DNA of 64,000 nucleotides from Siphonodentalium dalli (lineage: Eukaryota > Mollusca > Scaphopoda > Gadilida > Siphonodentaliidae), in assembly GCA_032622095.1 (NCBI GenBank), contig CP136061.1, forward strand, positions 39,623,797 through 39,687,796. The letters are read 5' to 3'. Made by a program: the position numbers and the translations under genes. The notes beneath the pieces were generated by a model, which was given only the letters and a program-made list of their open reading frames with translations, was not told the origin of the DNA and did no database searches. Shown here one piece after another: positions 19,980-32,400 of the stretch; within the stretch, counting starts at the first letter, position 1, and each line of letters opens with the position of its first letter.

Positions 19980-20900
19980 TTACGCACGCCAGTTCCACCC
20001 CATGCATCCGGACATGCTCGTAGCGGAAGACATGCCCGTAGCGGAATAACCACATGGCCCGCGATTTGCACACCATTCACGGTTAAACACATTTTGCACC
20101 GAAACCAACACATACCAGTGGTTGACGGTGGTGGTACTATTTGTGGCTATAATTTACCCAACTGTACATCAAACTTCTTTAAACATGGACGCAGTTTAAT
20201 CCTATTTTATAGCGAAGTTAGGCCAAACATTGTGGCAAACTTTTCATTTCTTACATAAAATTACGATTTCTGTGGTAACAGCCCAGACAACATAGTCTTT
20301 GCATACATTGCTATTTCCGCGGATATTCCCTTAATATAATAGACAACATTTTCAGTCATGTTTCTACATTTTTCATAGTAAAAAAATTAACATATATGCA
20401 GGTCATAGCAAGAAAATATGGCATGTCTATAGCAGTGTTTTTACGTTTGCTATAGACATGCCCCAAAATCAAGTGAGTGCATCCATGGAAACTAATTTTT
20501 CGGGCACTAATATGATTGACATCGCAAACATGTCCAGTTCATTTTGAAGCTAAGATATCATACTTTGAGAGACTGTATGTTATATAATGTGTCAATGCAA
20601 GGATTCATTAAAATTTGATAAAACTTATATCGAGTAAGTATTTCAGGTCATAATTTTCGTATAAAACCCGATTATCGAACAGTAATATGCAAATTGCGGA
20701 AACCACAACCGCTCATTTCTGTAGACCGATTATCGCTGTTAAACGTTTAAAAAAAATCAAGGTAAAGTAAACCGTGTTTTTATGAAATAACTTACGACAA
20801 CTAAGGACGATGTGCAAATCGCTGGCCATGTGGTTATTCCGCTACGAGCATGTCTTCCGCTACGAGCATATCCGGATGCATGGGGTGAGTTCGCGTTAAT
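19980..20900. mobile_element. Non-autonomous DNA element with about 85-bp terminal inverted repeats
   Basis: The left end (CACCCCATGCATCCGGACAT, CTCGTAGCGGAAGACATGC, GGAATAACCACATGG, GCGATTTGCACA) recurs as its reverse complement at 20811-20895. The interior of about 730 bp has no transposase. Each inverted repeat itself contains two GCTCGTAGCGGAA-like words. Superfamily unknown. Confidence 0.75.
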
Positions 20901-21324
20901 TGATTTATCAAGACGGGTCAAACGTGATTAAAGTGACTGTTAACGTGTGTCTCTCAATGCATGTATGTATAATCGAGTTTGGTCACTATGTTCTGACATC
21001 TGATGATATAACAGGCCGTTAAATACACAGCTGGATTAAACTTTTATACCAGCCATAAATATCAACTGTATTGATATAGTATACACGTGGCAAACACAAG
21101 TATTCGGATTATAGTCTTATAAATCATTATTACAATAACGAATGTATCAATTTTTTACCTATATCGTTTATTCTGTAAACAATCTTGGTACTAAGAACAA
21201 ATTATCTTGAGCCATATGTAAAAGCCAAATGTAGTGAAATTAGCCGCATTTTTCAAAACACAATGCGAGAAAACATTGCGATATGCTCAACTTCATACTA
21301 ATCATATTAAATATAGTAATTAAA
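20901..21324. other. Spacer
   Basis: Nothing is recognised. Confidence 0.35.
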
Positions 21325-21470
21325 TCATGTGCCGAAACGTCTTCGACGACGTTCCGAAACATCCAAATGCTTGGTCCGAAATAACAATTGCCGAAACCCC
21401 AGGTGCCGAAACATCCTGAAAACTTGGTGCCGAAACGTCCATGTGCCGAAATGTCCTGCACCCGGAAAAG
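21325..21470. repeat. Phrase array GTGCCGAAACGTCC
   Basis: The word (G)TGCCGAAACGTCC recurs about seven times with variants (TTCCGAAACATCC, GCCGAAACCCC, GCCGAAATGTCC), separated by short variable stretches. Confidence 0.75.
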
Positions 21471-22329
21471 TTACACCATGACGTTGTTCATCAATATTCG
21501 TTGAAATCATACGAATGTAATGAACATTATGGAATTGACATGTCTTCTCCATATATAGTATATCAGTCGCATCGCTCACCAAGCGTCAACAAATATATTG
21601 GTTAAATTCCGTAAAAATGTTCACGTTCCCCACTCGGCATGCATGGTATAATTATTTTCACTTTGGTGTTGGTATAGTTTATACTACGTGTAGCAGACAA
21701 TAAAGACTACTCGGAAACACGTTTGGTCTAATTTATGATCTAAATTATAATTGGGATCCATTCTTTCGATGAACCGTTGTGGACGAAGTGTAATTATTGA
21801 TAATCAATATAGGTTATGTGAATCCGATTTGGTCTTAGGCACGTACCGACAGGGTGTGGGTTGTCACACTCCGAACGAGGACCATAATTTGCATAGTTAG
21901 AAATTTCATGACTCAAATTTCAATAGTTGGAAATTAAAAGTAAAAGTGAATCGAATGATCTAAGTGTTTCAATTTCCGACTTCAAGTTCAGACTTGTATG
22001 TTTTACCGAACATTGCGTCATGGTCACTAGTCTATTAGTAATGCCAAACCTCCATATCTTTCTGATAACAGCTTTAACGATATAACATTCAGCATGCATA
22101 ATTGTTACCATCATATATTGTTACTTCTTGGAATTTGAATACGTGTAACTCGTATTCGCTCATCAGCCATATTCTGATTAATAGCATGTATAATGTGCAT
22201 GTTCTGCACGCAGACTGTGACGCAGTATACTCGAGACATAACATATGGATCAATGCTATGTCATGATTGTCATTTGTGTCTTTATTTACACAGTCCATGC
22301 TCTTAAACAGAATGTATGGAAACCCAAAT
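21471..22329. other. Spacer
   Basis: A few ATAGTTGGAAATT words at 21890-21945 belong to the phrase family that follows. Otherwise nothing is recognised. Confidence 0.35.
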
Positions 22330-22490
22330 TATGAAGCCAATATTGAAATATTGCATTACTCAAAACCAAATGCTATATAGTTGGATATTTGATTCGACAA
22401 AAATCCTATATATTTGGAAATGTTATTAGACCAAATTCTGTGTACATGTATATATAGTTGGAAATTGTATGGTCTCACCCACTGTTGGAT
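22330..22490. repeat. Phrase array ATAGTTGGAAATT
   Basis: The word ATA(G/T)TTGGAAATT with a following GACCAAAT-like word recurs about four times, with related copies at 21890-21945. Confidence 0.5.
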
Positions 22491-22820
22491 CCCTTTGGAA
22501 CGTCCCTATTTGGCGGGAATACCAGGTAATATATAAACCAATTTTGATTTAAAAAACAAAAGCCAGTTACCCCAATGTGAGTGGTTTAGCTTTGTTATTT
22601 AATTACGCTAACGCATGGTCATATTACCATATTTATTCTTGTCGACCACGTCCATCGATAACTTATATAGTGCGTAGAAATAACCACACGGAACATGGTG
22701 CTGTTATCCCTTACACGAACAAGTACCCTTATGATTTTTGCGATGCTTGATTAATCTGCAAGGCCAGTGTCTAGTTGAAACATTCAAAAACATATATTTT
22801 TGAACTTTATTAACCCATGC
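22491..22820. other. Spacer
   Basis: Nothing is recognised. Confidence 0.3.
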
Positions 22821-23693
22821 CATACTACTAGTGTTCGCGCTGCCACTTGCCAAATTTGCTAATGGCAAAAATAATTCAAATTTGGCAAACAATAATTTCA
22901 TTTGGCAAATCACTTTTTAATTCCTCTAGAAAAATTGAAAACAATATTGGTCAATCAACACCATTCATTTCAGGAAACGTACAATATAATTATATTAGTG
23001 GTGTTGTATATGGTTTACGAAAAGTGAACACCTCTATTAAGATGAAGTTAAACTGATAGCATTAATATCGATTGGTGGTGGGATTTAGTGTGGAGGTGTT
23101 TACATAGCAAACCGGGGCCCCGGTGGTCCAGTCGGTAGAGTTCCAGCTGCATTACGCCGCCAGCGTCGACGAAGCTGGTTCTAACCCCGTCATATAGAGG
23201 GTGACCGGAATCGTGTACCTGGGCAAGGTTGTCAGTTGCTTTCCGGGGTCTGTGGTTTATACACGCAGTGGAACGATTTTCCGGTGAAATTAAGCCTCTG
23301 TGTGGTCTTTCCTCCACCCGTAAAATTGACAACGTCGTTTGTGGCCTAGCGGCTAGAACGACTATAAACACTAACAAACAAACAAACATAGCAAATCCTC
23401 TTGTGATGCGCCCTTCTGATAAGGCAACCCTTCTATCGTGTTATTGTTTGATTATTTGTTTATTATGTGGTGATAAACTAGAGATGCGAATATGATTATT
23501 AACTTCTCGCTTTTCTATCGATATCAAAAGTTGTTCAAACGCGAGTGTCAGAACATAAGACTCAAAGTTGCAGAAAATTATACTTACAAGGATAGTATTT
23601 CGCAAATTTTGAAATAATTTGGCAAACAAAAATTTCTTTTGGCGAATTATATGGCAAAGTAAATTTTGGTCCAGCGCGGACCCTGCAAACTAC
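22821..23693. mobile_element. hAT-like MITE carrying a SINE insertion
   Basis: The ends are TAGTGTTCGCGCTG (22829) and CAGCGCGGACCCTG (to 23685), an imperfect inverted pair of hAT type. The 8-bp flanks are CATACTAC and CAAACTAC (7 of 8 match). Just inside, both ends repeat TTTGGCAAA-like words. Removing the inner SINE and its duplicated target (284 bp) leaves an element of about 573 bp with no transposase. Confidence 0.75.
23102..23395 (+). mobile_element. tRNA-derived SINE with perfect 10-bp target duplication
   Basis: The body 23112-23385 is flanked by ACATAGCAAA on both sides (23102-23111 and 23386-23395). The head has a pol III box A (TGGTCCAGTCGG, 23124-23135) and box B (GGTTCTAACCC, 23177-23187) 41 bp apart. 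These lie in a tRNA-like 5' region that opens with GGGGCCCCGGTGG. The tail ends AACACTAACAAACAAACAAA. The perfect duplication suggests a fairly recent insertion. It probably uses a LINE for mobility, but the partner is not identified. Long open frames across it are shadows. Confidence 0.92.
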
Positions 23694-24194
23694 AAAACGT
23701 TAGAGCAGATTAGAAATTTACCCCTCCTTAAAGTCAGATAAACGCGTGAAACCAGATCCAGACCAGCGACCATAAATCGACCAACTTAGATTCCAATAAT
23801 TGGGACAAGTACCGATAAGCAACCAATAAGTTTACATGTCCAATAAGTTTACCTTTCTTTGACTGAAAGCAGGCACAATGTACCAGGGACAAACAATATC
23901 CGCATAGCGTAAGTGCTGTCGACATCCAAATTGGTATATGCATGTACTCGTGTGTATACAGCAATAAAATGTGTCTAAGATACTCCGTGTATCGGAGTTG
24001 AACATCAGCGTGAGTTTTCTAACAAACTTTAAAATGGACGTATCCATAACCAACGAACGGCTCTTGGTTGTGTAACATCAAATCAATTACCATCAAAGCC
24101 ACATGGCGGCCCCAATCGTAATTCAAAGTAATTTGTCAGTTCTGTTAGGTCAGCATATGACATTTTGGTACGTGCTTTGATTAGATAAGTGATG
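23694..24194. other. Spacer
   Basis: Nothing is recognised apart from CACATGGCGG-like words that recur in the dispersed family to the right. Confidence 0.35.
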
Positions 24195-25230
24195 TTACTT
24201 GGCACATGGCGGTTTGTGATTCAAAATACAGCTAATAATGTTCACTTTCGAAATTTTACCGGTACCGAAATAGGTCGATACATACATGTACACTCTGCCG
24301 TTAAATGAGCATGCCGAGTTCCCCAAAAAAACATATTGATGTAATGTAAAATACAACTTTAAACACGGTGTTTGGGTCCCAAACAAAAACAGAAAATTCC
24401 ACGAGGTGGTTTAGAAAAGAGCGTTCAGTATTAGTCTATTCTAGATATCGCAGACATGAAGAGCGTTTTTTCTTCACTTGTATGTATGTGAAAAGTAGAA
24501 CATAGCTGTAAAACTGCTGTAGCCATGGCATGTATTGCCATAGATCACGAAGCTGGCATATCAGCACACCATAAAAACGATGGCCAGACTAAATACATAA
24601 TATACACATTGTAATGAATCTCTCTTGGTCTAGATATATATAAGAGTATAAATTCAGTGTGAAAGTTTGTCTATCTATCTGTCTATCTGCCCGGATTTTC
24701 TCCCTATACCGATTTCAATTGCATTTGGTGTGATGACTCGGGGTACCCTAGCGGATGTTATCACGGTGTTAGATTTAATTAACAAATTATAAAATAAATA
24801 ATAAGTGAATGGAGCAGAGCTCAATTTAAAAAAAACAAAAGTGTTTTAAATAAAATATACATATTTTTTTTATCTCAAGACACATGGCGGTTTGCACTCA
24901 TAAATACATCTAATAAATAATCACTTTTTAATTGTTACTGACAACGAACTGGTTTGTACTTACACGAACAACCTTTCTGCGGGCATTATATGTGTCGGGA
25001 AGAAGCATTTAATTCATACAAAATTTAACGTTTAACACGCGGTGTTTGTTCATAAGAAAGGGCGTTTATTAAAATGAAAACGTTTATCAAATGGCTGTGA
25101 CCATGGATATTATTTTTCAGAGCTAGCATATGAAGCCGGTATGTCAATGGTTCGTTTTATTTGTCAATATATCGTATACCTCATTCCAAATTACGCCGAG
25201 GCGTATAGTTTTTGAGTCTGTCATGGTCAT
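24195..25230 (+). repeat. Dispersed repeat family R600, copies 1 and 2
   Basis: Two diverged copies (about 24195-24600 and 24880-25230) share an ordered set of words: CACATGGCGGTTTG, AATAGGTCGATA, CGGTGTTTGGGTCC, CTGTGACCATGG-like, TTTCAGAG..(C)ATATGAAGCCGG and TTCCAAATTA. Other copies are at 25930, 28395 and 29030. No open frame is conserved. It may be an old transposon or a repeated segmental duplication. Confidence 0.65.
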
Positions 25231-25927
25231 TATTTGTTTAAATAATCTCTCATTGGGGATGTTTCACATGATATGTTCTCGTAAAATAGGGCGCGCTCGT
25301 CTGACAGAGAAATACAGTGTATCAAAAAAGTCGAGGTCAAAGTACCGTCCGCTTAGTATGTTGAAATATGCCAAATAGTAATTGCCGGAAAGAATCTGGA
25401 ACCCATTCATTAATGGCAAGCACGTGTCCGTATGTTGTAGCGAAGTCTTTTTCCTGCGAACGATGGATAAACGGCATCCCCCACTGTGTGGTGTCATCAT
25501 CCGAGTCTTTAATGATAATATGTCATCCGTGACCACATTGTCACATAACACATGAGCGCATATATAGTACATTACCTAAACATGATATGTGAATTAAACA
25601 TATGAACATATAAACATATAAACAGGAAATACACATAGATAAATGTAGTTTGTATAACACATACAAAGCTAAACCTGGAAATCGGCAGAATATAGGACAT
25701 AAATATTTGACACCCGCTGCGCTCTGTGCCAAATCATCAGGTTGTTGCACCCGTGAATCGGCGCCGTTTTCATGAGTGAGATGGATATATCTAATTACCC
25801 GCGGTGTGATGTCATTATCGAATATTCCGACTAGAGTGCTATATAATTGAGTGTCGGGTAATAAGTTAATCGCAGTCGATACCCCCCGTAGATTATCAAA
25901 AGTTTCTATCTAGGGTATTATATAACA
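25231..25927. other. Spacer
   Basis: No protein-like frame. Short repeats of CATATAAACATAT occur near 25600. Confidence 0.35.
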
Positions 25928-26253
25928 TTAATTAAAGCCATATGGTATAGTTCGCGCTTTAAAATGCATGTAATAATATTCGCTTTTGCCGGTATCGATA
26001 TAGGTTGATAAAAACTCGAAATACTGTTCTACGGGCATTTTATGCCACAGAAAGGCGCACTGGAGTAACAAAAAAATCAACTTTGAACACGGTGTTTGGG
26101 TCCTAATACAAACAACATACATATGCACATTTATTTTACTCATATGCAAAACGTTGAAAACAGAGGTAAAACTGCTGTGACCATGCCAAGTATTTTTCAG
26201 AGAATATGAATCTGATATATAAACATTTCGTGTATTTGTCAACCTATTTTATA
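25928..26253 (+). repeat. R600 copy 3, left part
   Basis: It carries the family words in order (CACGGTGTTTGGGTCC, CTGTGACCATGCCAAG, ATTTTTCAGAGAATATGAA, GTATTTGTCAACCT). It stops where the LINE begins. The family's next words (TTGGAAGCT..ATCCATGTCCGTTTA) appear at 27030-27060, just past the LINE. Confidence 0.65.
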
Positions 26254-27008
26254 CTCCTTCTTGTCAACAGTTAATCACATCTCTGTCACCACATCACAAC
26301 ATCAACGACTTCTTTGATAACTCAATAAAGACATAACTATTTAACGATAATACTCGCAGCAAACTCCCCAGAAATAGCAACAGACGTGATCCCCCACGCA
26401 ACAAGCTTAGAACATACAGAACGTTCAAAACAATCACTTGTTTGGAGGAATATCTTGACATCATTTCCACCCCCAAACAACGAGAATCCCTCACGAAATT
26501 CAGAATTAGTTGTCACACACTGGGCATTGGGCGCGGACGCTATTTCGATTTCGATGAAGCAGACCGTAAATGTGAAACCTGCAACCAAATTGATAATGAG
26601 GAGCACTTTCTCCTCCATTGTACCTCACTGTCCGACGAGCGCGCCATATTTCACGAGAAACTAATACCTGATCTCCTAACCACCCCTAACGAGAGGTTAT
26701 TCAATAAAATATTAACAAGCACAGACCCAACAACTCTACAGGCACTGGCATATTTCGTCCACTGTGGACTGAAAAAGAAAGGTGTTTGGCGATCAAGTGA
26801 CGAACTGGTTAATCGAGTACAACAAAAAAGGAACACTGCCCTATCAGTCAAATGTACATTAACATAGAATAACATTATTATGTATTTGTTGCTACTTATT
26901 TTGTTCCATGCATATTCGATGTTCTTGTCCTGTTATTCTATATATATGTTAATGTACATTTGACCATACATGGTGTAACGTACTAATAAACTTGATTGAT
27001 AGAGTGAT
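26254..27008 (+). mobile_element. 5'-truncated LINE 3' end inserted in R600 copy 3
   Basis: From about 26340 to 26864 one frame is open and encodes the end of a non-LTR retrotransposon protein: NDNTRSKLPRN, NKLRTYRTFKT, CHTLGIGRGRY, the zinc knuckle KCETCNQIDNEEHFLLHC (CxxC-7-H-4-C), then a helical tail ending KCTLT at a stop near 26867. One in-frame stop lies just upstream (26334). The 3' UTR ends AATAAACTTGATTGATAG, a short-repeat tail in the style of CR1/L2-like elements. It lacks all catalytic domains. This is the best-preserved LINE piece in the window. Confidence 0.88.
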
Positions 27009-27296
27009 CTAAATTGCGTAAACAACACTTGGAAGCTCGGGCGATCCATGTCCGTTTATACATGTATATATATTCACCAGCGAATATGGAACAATTAATA
27101 TTGTATATCTTTGGAAGTGTTTTCGTCTCCCATTTGTATACAACGTCATATGGGCAAATCTTGTAATCTGATGGTATATCGGGTTTATAGCAGACAATTT
27201 CAATTGAATTTTAATGGTCAATGACTGAGCACTGGCACTAACGTGGTAAACGAGGCTTTTGTGCGTTGATCTATTCAAAGGGTCAATTCAAGACAT
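27009..27296 (+). repeat. R600 copy 3, right part, and flank
   Basis: TTGGAAGCTCGGGCGATCC followed by ATGTCCGTTTA continues the repeat interrupted by the LINE. The rest is unremarkable. Confidence 0.55.
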
Positions 27297-27545
27297 ATTA
27301 TGTACTTGTTCGGGTGTGTTAAATTGATAAGTTAGTATGCAGGCGCTATGCCAACTAAAGGAATATTACATTCTACTAACATCGCCAAAAATTTGAACCA
27401 AATTGGCCGTAGCACTCCATAGAAAACATCGTCATAACTACGCTCAATTGTAAATATTTACTAATCGATTCGGGACGAATCTATAGGCGATAAACTAACG
27501 AAAACAATTTCGCCATCGAGAGTCACTGCATTTAATTAATATATA
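27297..27545 (-). repeat. Interspersed repeat, copy B (inverted copy of 14690-14948)
   Basis: It is the reverse complement of the repeat at 14690-14948 across CTTGTTCGGGTG, TCCATAGAAAACATCGTC, CGCTCAATTGTAAATATTTA and GATAAACTAACG. Confidence 0.65.
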
Positions 27546-28394
27546 AGAATGACGGTGTGTGCTGTGACGTTTGCTACACTATTTGTAAAAAAAAATACTA
27601 CATTGAACAGATTATTCTCCATTTCTATGTTATCACCATACCGGAGTGTTTTACATCACTTTAATACAAATAGTAAAATGTGTGCATATGACTTGCTTGA
27701 AACGATTAACATTTGGATGTTTTTTGTGTGTATTTCTTGACCACCATATGATGCATTCTTCCTAAATGTTATATGTACCAAAATGTTATATGTACCAAGC
27801 CTCTACCAATTACTGGTCAATTGTTTTGAACATTAGTACATATATTTACCACTATGGTAACTTATACACATGCAAATGCGAGCTTTGTTGGATTTTGTTC
27901 AGTAAAGCTATCCTCATTGTTCAACTTAGATATAATGATCGGAAACATGCATGTACTGAATTGTTTCTAAGTTTGATCTTTAAAACTTGACACACTATGC
28001 TTGCTATATGCCATTGACGAGAGCCTGTCCGCATATGAATATGAACTCGGTCTGCATGGTGTAATTTGTTTTCGTATAGTGTTATGGCTATCCTTAAATC
28101 CACATATCGATTTATATATATACGGTCCGCATTATGACGCATGCGCTTGTACTCACGTTGGTATAGTGGTAAAGTTTTTGTTATTACATCAGACCAAATC
28201 CCCTAAATACAATTTTAATACATGTAGTCCACCTTTAAATTTGCATCGATGCGAGTACAGGGGGAATTTGTCATAAGATGGGTCGAGTCTGGCTGTGTTT
28301 TTGTTTGCATATTCAATGTTCCCATTGTGCGCGAGTCAAGAAGAGTAATGACTCTCGATGTACAGGTTTGGCAGAACTGGGTTTCGAGTTAAAG
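27546..28394. other. Spacer
   Basis: Several AT-rich short open frames on both strands. None resembles a protein family. Confidence 0.35.
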
Positions 28395-29460
28395 TCACAT
28401 GGCCGTTTGTCCCGCACATTAACCTCATGATGTTTGCATTTTAATTTTTCTCGGTATCGAAATAGGTCAATAAACTACTCGAAATATTATTCCGCGGGCT
28501 GTTCCTGATGCCGTAAACATAAAGAGTGTCTGTTTAACCTATATATGTGGAAACACTTGAACCAGCTCGAGATATATAGCTATAGCCATGGAAATTATTT
28601 TCAATAAAAATATGAAGCCGGGATATCAGTATTTTGTGTATTTGTCAACCTGTCTTATATATACATACTTCCAAATTATGTAGACAAAAGTTGGAAGCTG
28701 GAATGATCCATGTCCGTTTAAGGCATGCCATCTACGAGTGTGCAAATTGTGAAACAACGCCCAAACAGACTCTAGAAGTCATAACTCCTGAAATAAAATT
28801 TGGACCGGACTGATTTCCGATATCATATGCAATATAGACATATAGTCATAAGTAGAAGCCACACATGGCCACAATTGGTTAACATCGAAGTTATGAACTG
28901 TTGTGCCTATATGTCGCGAAATAGACATGCGGGAAATAATTCAGGAGGTATACCTCCAAATACAATTAGGATAAAATTGGTGTTCGACACATTCAAGATA
29001 TTCGTGAGTATAATACATGAATATATTATATACCAATACTTTCGAATTTTTCCCAGTATCGCAATATGTCGATAAATACTTGCACCATACATTTATATAT
29101 ACGGGGAATATGAAGTCACAAAAATACAACTACATGTCAACACGGTCTTTGGGTCCCAAATAGACAACATAAATGACAGTGCACGACACGGAACATAAAA
29201 TAACGTTCTGTGTTAGCCGGTATATAGCCTATGCCATGCAGATATGCATGGTATAAATAAAGAGTTTTTGTTTTCACTTCTGGGCGAAAAAAATGAAAAA
29301 TGGGTGTCACATTGGCAAGTATTTTGTTTCAGAGCGTATGAAGCCGGTATATCAACATTTCGTGTTTTACCAATTTATCATATATATATATACCTCATTT
29401 CAAACTGTGTGGGCAATATTTGGAAGCTTGAATGAGCTATGTCCGTTTGAGGTAACTCCG
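28395..29460 (+). repeat. R600 copies 4 and 5
   Basis: Copies at about 28395-28720 and 29030-29455 carry the same ordered words (CACATGGCCGTTTG, AATAGGTCAATAAA, ATATGAAGCCGGTATATCA, TTGGAAGCTTGAATGAGC, ATGTCCGTTTGAGG). Confidence 0.65.
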
Positions 29461-29490
29461 TCACACCAAGTGTTATCAATGCATTTGGGA

Positions 29491-32400
29491 CAGTAATGTT
29501 GGCTGAAATATGTCAAACTGTGCAGCTTGGCAATCCACATTACATATTTATATAGTTCATTTGGGATATGATAAAGACACTCTCTACACATAGATGAGCT
29601 GCATGCACAATAACACTTATTGTTTTCTAACCGAAAATAACACAGATTATAACATACCGTTATATATTCTAGGCTGAAAAAAATCAAAGCGTGTTAAACT
29701 TCTTTCGAAAGTCCACATCTGGCCATGCACGACAACCTCTCACCAATGAGTCCATATGCCCAATCTAATTATTTTCTGGTCAATGTAGGATATACCCATG
29801 ACGGTTGTATAGTGTCAAATCGGACAAGGCAACTTTATTGTAATTAGAACTCGGAAATGTAACATGGGACCAATACTTTAACACATAATACTGCCTTTTT
29901 GTGAAATTTCACCAGCGCCTGTGTACCCGAGTATTATGAAACCCACTTATTAGTAAGAATGTCCGGAATCGGGCGATTAGTTGTAACTATACATACTTTA
30001 TTAAATCGTCAAAAGGGTAAATTGGCGAGCACGAATTACTGTTATGCTGGCTTCATATGCTCAGAAAAAATCATGTTCATTATCACCGCCATTTCTCAGT
30101 CGTTTTCAACTTATCGCACAAAAGTGAAACAAAACGCTCTTTATTATTACCAATCAGGAATAGACTAACACGGAACGCTCTTTTCTGTTCCATGCCGTGC
30201 ATATGGCTGTTGTTTGGGAACCAAATGCCGTGTTAAAATTGTGTTTTGTTTACTCCAATGCGACATGCAGGCACAGGCAATGCCTACATAAATGTAGTTC
30301 AATCATGTAAAGACCTATTTCGATACCGGGAAAACTTAAAAAGGGAAACATGTATTTTGAGGTGCAAACTGCCATATGGCTTTAGATTAAAACAAAAATT
30401 GGAATTAATATTTTTTCTGGATTGTGCTATGCTCCAGATAACGTTTTTTTATTCTGGTAAATAACTATATTCCAATGCTCTGACCAACTTAGAGCACCAC
30501 ATCCAATGGGTTAACTGGAAAATCCAGTTGGGCGTGTGTTGACCAAGAAACACAACCCGTGCGCTCTACGACATTAAACACTCTTGACAATGGATGTGCT
30601 TTACAAATAAAACGGGAAACTATTGTTACAAGAGATGGAGCTAGATCTCTCCAGATCGAGAAAAGAATCTAACTCTCCTAACAGATATAGGCGCTGTCTT
30701 GCTAGATCGAGAAAAGAATCCCAACTATATCAACAGATGTGGTAACGTGAGCCAATATATAATCTCGTTGCTGATAAGATTGCATAATTCAACGATTCGA
30801 CCACATGCTTAAGTGTGCCCCATCCGACATTGTTGACTGGCACTCCAATAAACACTTATGGTATACAGTGTCTGTGGTTTAGTTGCACATTAATGAATAT
30901 TTAAGAGCATGATTAGTGAAAATGTAATTAGTGACCCATTTGAGATAGTCATGTTGGCTGAAATAAGTAAAAATGTGCAGCTTGGCAATCCACATTACAT
31001 ATTTATATAGTTCATTTTGGATATGAGAAAGACACTCTCTGCACATAGATTAGCTGCATGCACGATAACACTTATTGTTTTCTAACCGAAAATAACACAG
31101 ATTATAACATACCGTTATATATTCTAGGCTGAAAAAAATCAAAGCGTGTTAAACTTCTTTCGAAAGTCCACATCTGGCCATGCACGACAACCTCTCACTA
31201 ATGAGTCCATATGCCCAATCTAATTATTTTCTGGTCAATGTAGGATATAGCCATGACGGCTGTATAGTGTAAAATGGGACACGGTAACTTTATTGTAATT
31301 AGAACTCGGAAATGTAACATGGGACCAATACTTTAACACATAATACTGCCTTTTTGTGAAATTTCACCAGCGCCTGTGTACCCGAGTATTATGAAACCCA
31401 CTTATTAGTAAGAATGTCCGGAATCGGGCGATTAGTTGTAACTATACATACTTTATTAAATCGTCAAAAGGGTAAATTGGCGAGCACGAATTAATGTTAT
31501 GCTGGCTTCATATGCTCAGAAAAAATCATGTTCATTATCACCGCCATTTCTCAATCGTTCTCAACTTATCGCACAAAAGTGAAACAAAACGCTCTTTATT
31601 ATTAACAATCAGGAATAGACTAACACGGAACGCTCTTTTCTGTTCCACGCCGTGCATATGGCTGTTGTTTGGGAACCAAATGCGGTGTTAAAATTGTGTT
31701 TTGTTTACTCCAATGCGACATGCAGGCACAGGCAATGCCTACATAAATGTAGTTCAATCATGTAAAGACCTATTTCGATACCGGGAAAACTTAAAAAGGG
31801 AAACATGTATTTTGAGGTGCAAACTGCCATATGGCTTTAGATTAAAACAAAAATTGGAATTAATATTTTTTCTGGATTGTGCTATGCTCCAGATAACGTT
31901 TTTTTATTCTGGTAAATAACTATATTCCAATGCTCTGACCAACTTAGAGCACCACATCCAATGGGTTAACTGGAAAAATCCAGTTGGGCGTGTGTTGACC
32001 AAGAAACACAACCCGTGCGCTCTACGACATTAAACACTCTTGACAATGGATGTGCTTTACAAATAAAACGGGAAACTATTTTTACAAGAGATGGAGCTAG
32101 ATCTCTCCAGATCGAGAAAAGAATCTAACTCTCCTAACAGATATAGGCGCTGTCTTGCTAGATCGAGAAAAGAATCCCAACTATATCAACAGATGTGGTA
32201 ACGTGAGCCAATATATAATCTCGTTGCTGATAAGATTGCATAATTCAACGATTCGACCACATGCTTAAGTGTGCCCCATCCGACATTGTTGACTGGCACT
32301 CCAATAAACAAGTATGGTATACAGTGTCTGTGGTTTAGTTGCACATTAATGAATATTTAAGAGCATGATTAGTGAAAATGTAATTAGTGACCCATTTGAG

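Noticed and set aside
23048-23389. 113-codon minus-strand frame
   Set aside because: It lies across the plus-strand SINE, whose pol III boxes and target duplication explain the sequence.
30480-30520. tRNA-like D-arm on the minus strand (GCTCTAAGTTGGTCAGAGC), present in each triplicated unit
   Set aside because: There is no box B, no acceptor stem and no anticodon arm at the expected distance.
30246-31919. Identical 72-codon frames in two copies of the triplication
   Set aside because: Identity reflects recent DNA duplication. The frame is short, AT-rich, overlaps an inverted R600 copy and is not kept in the third copy.
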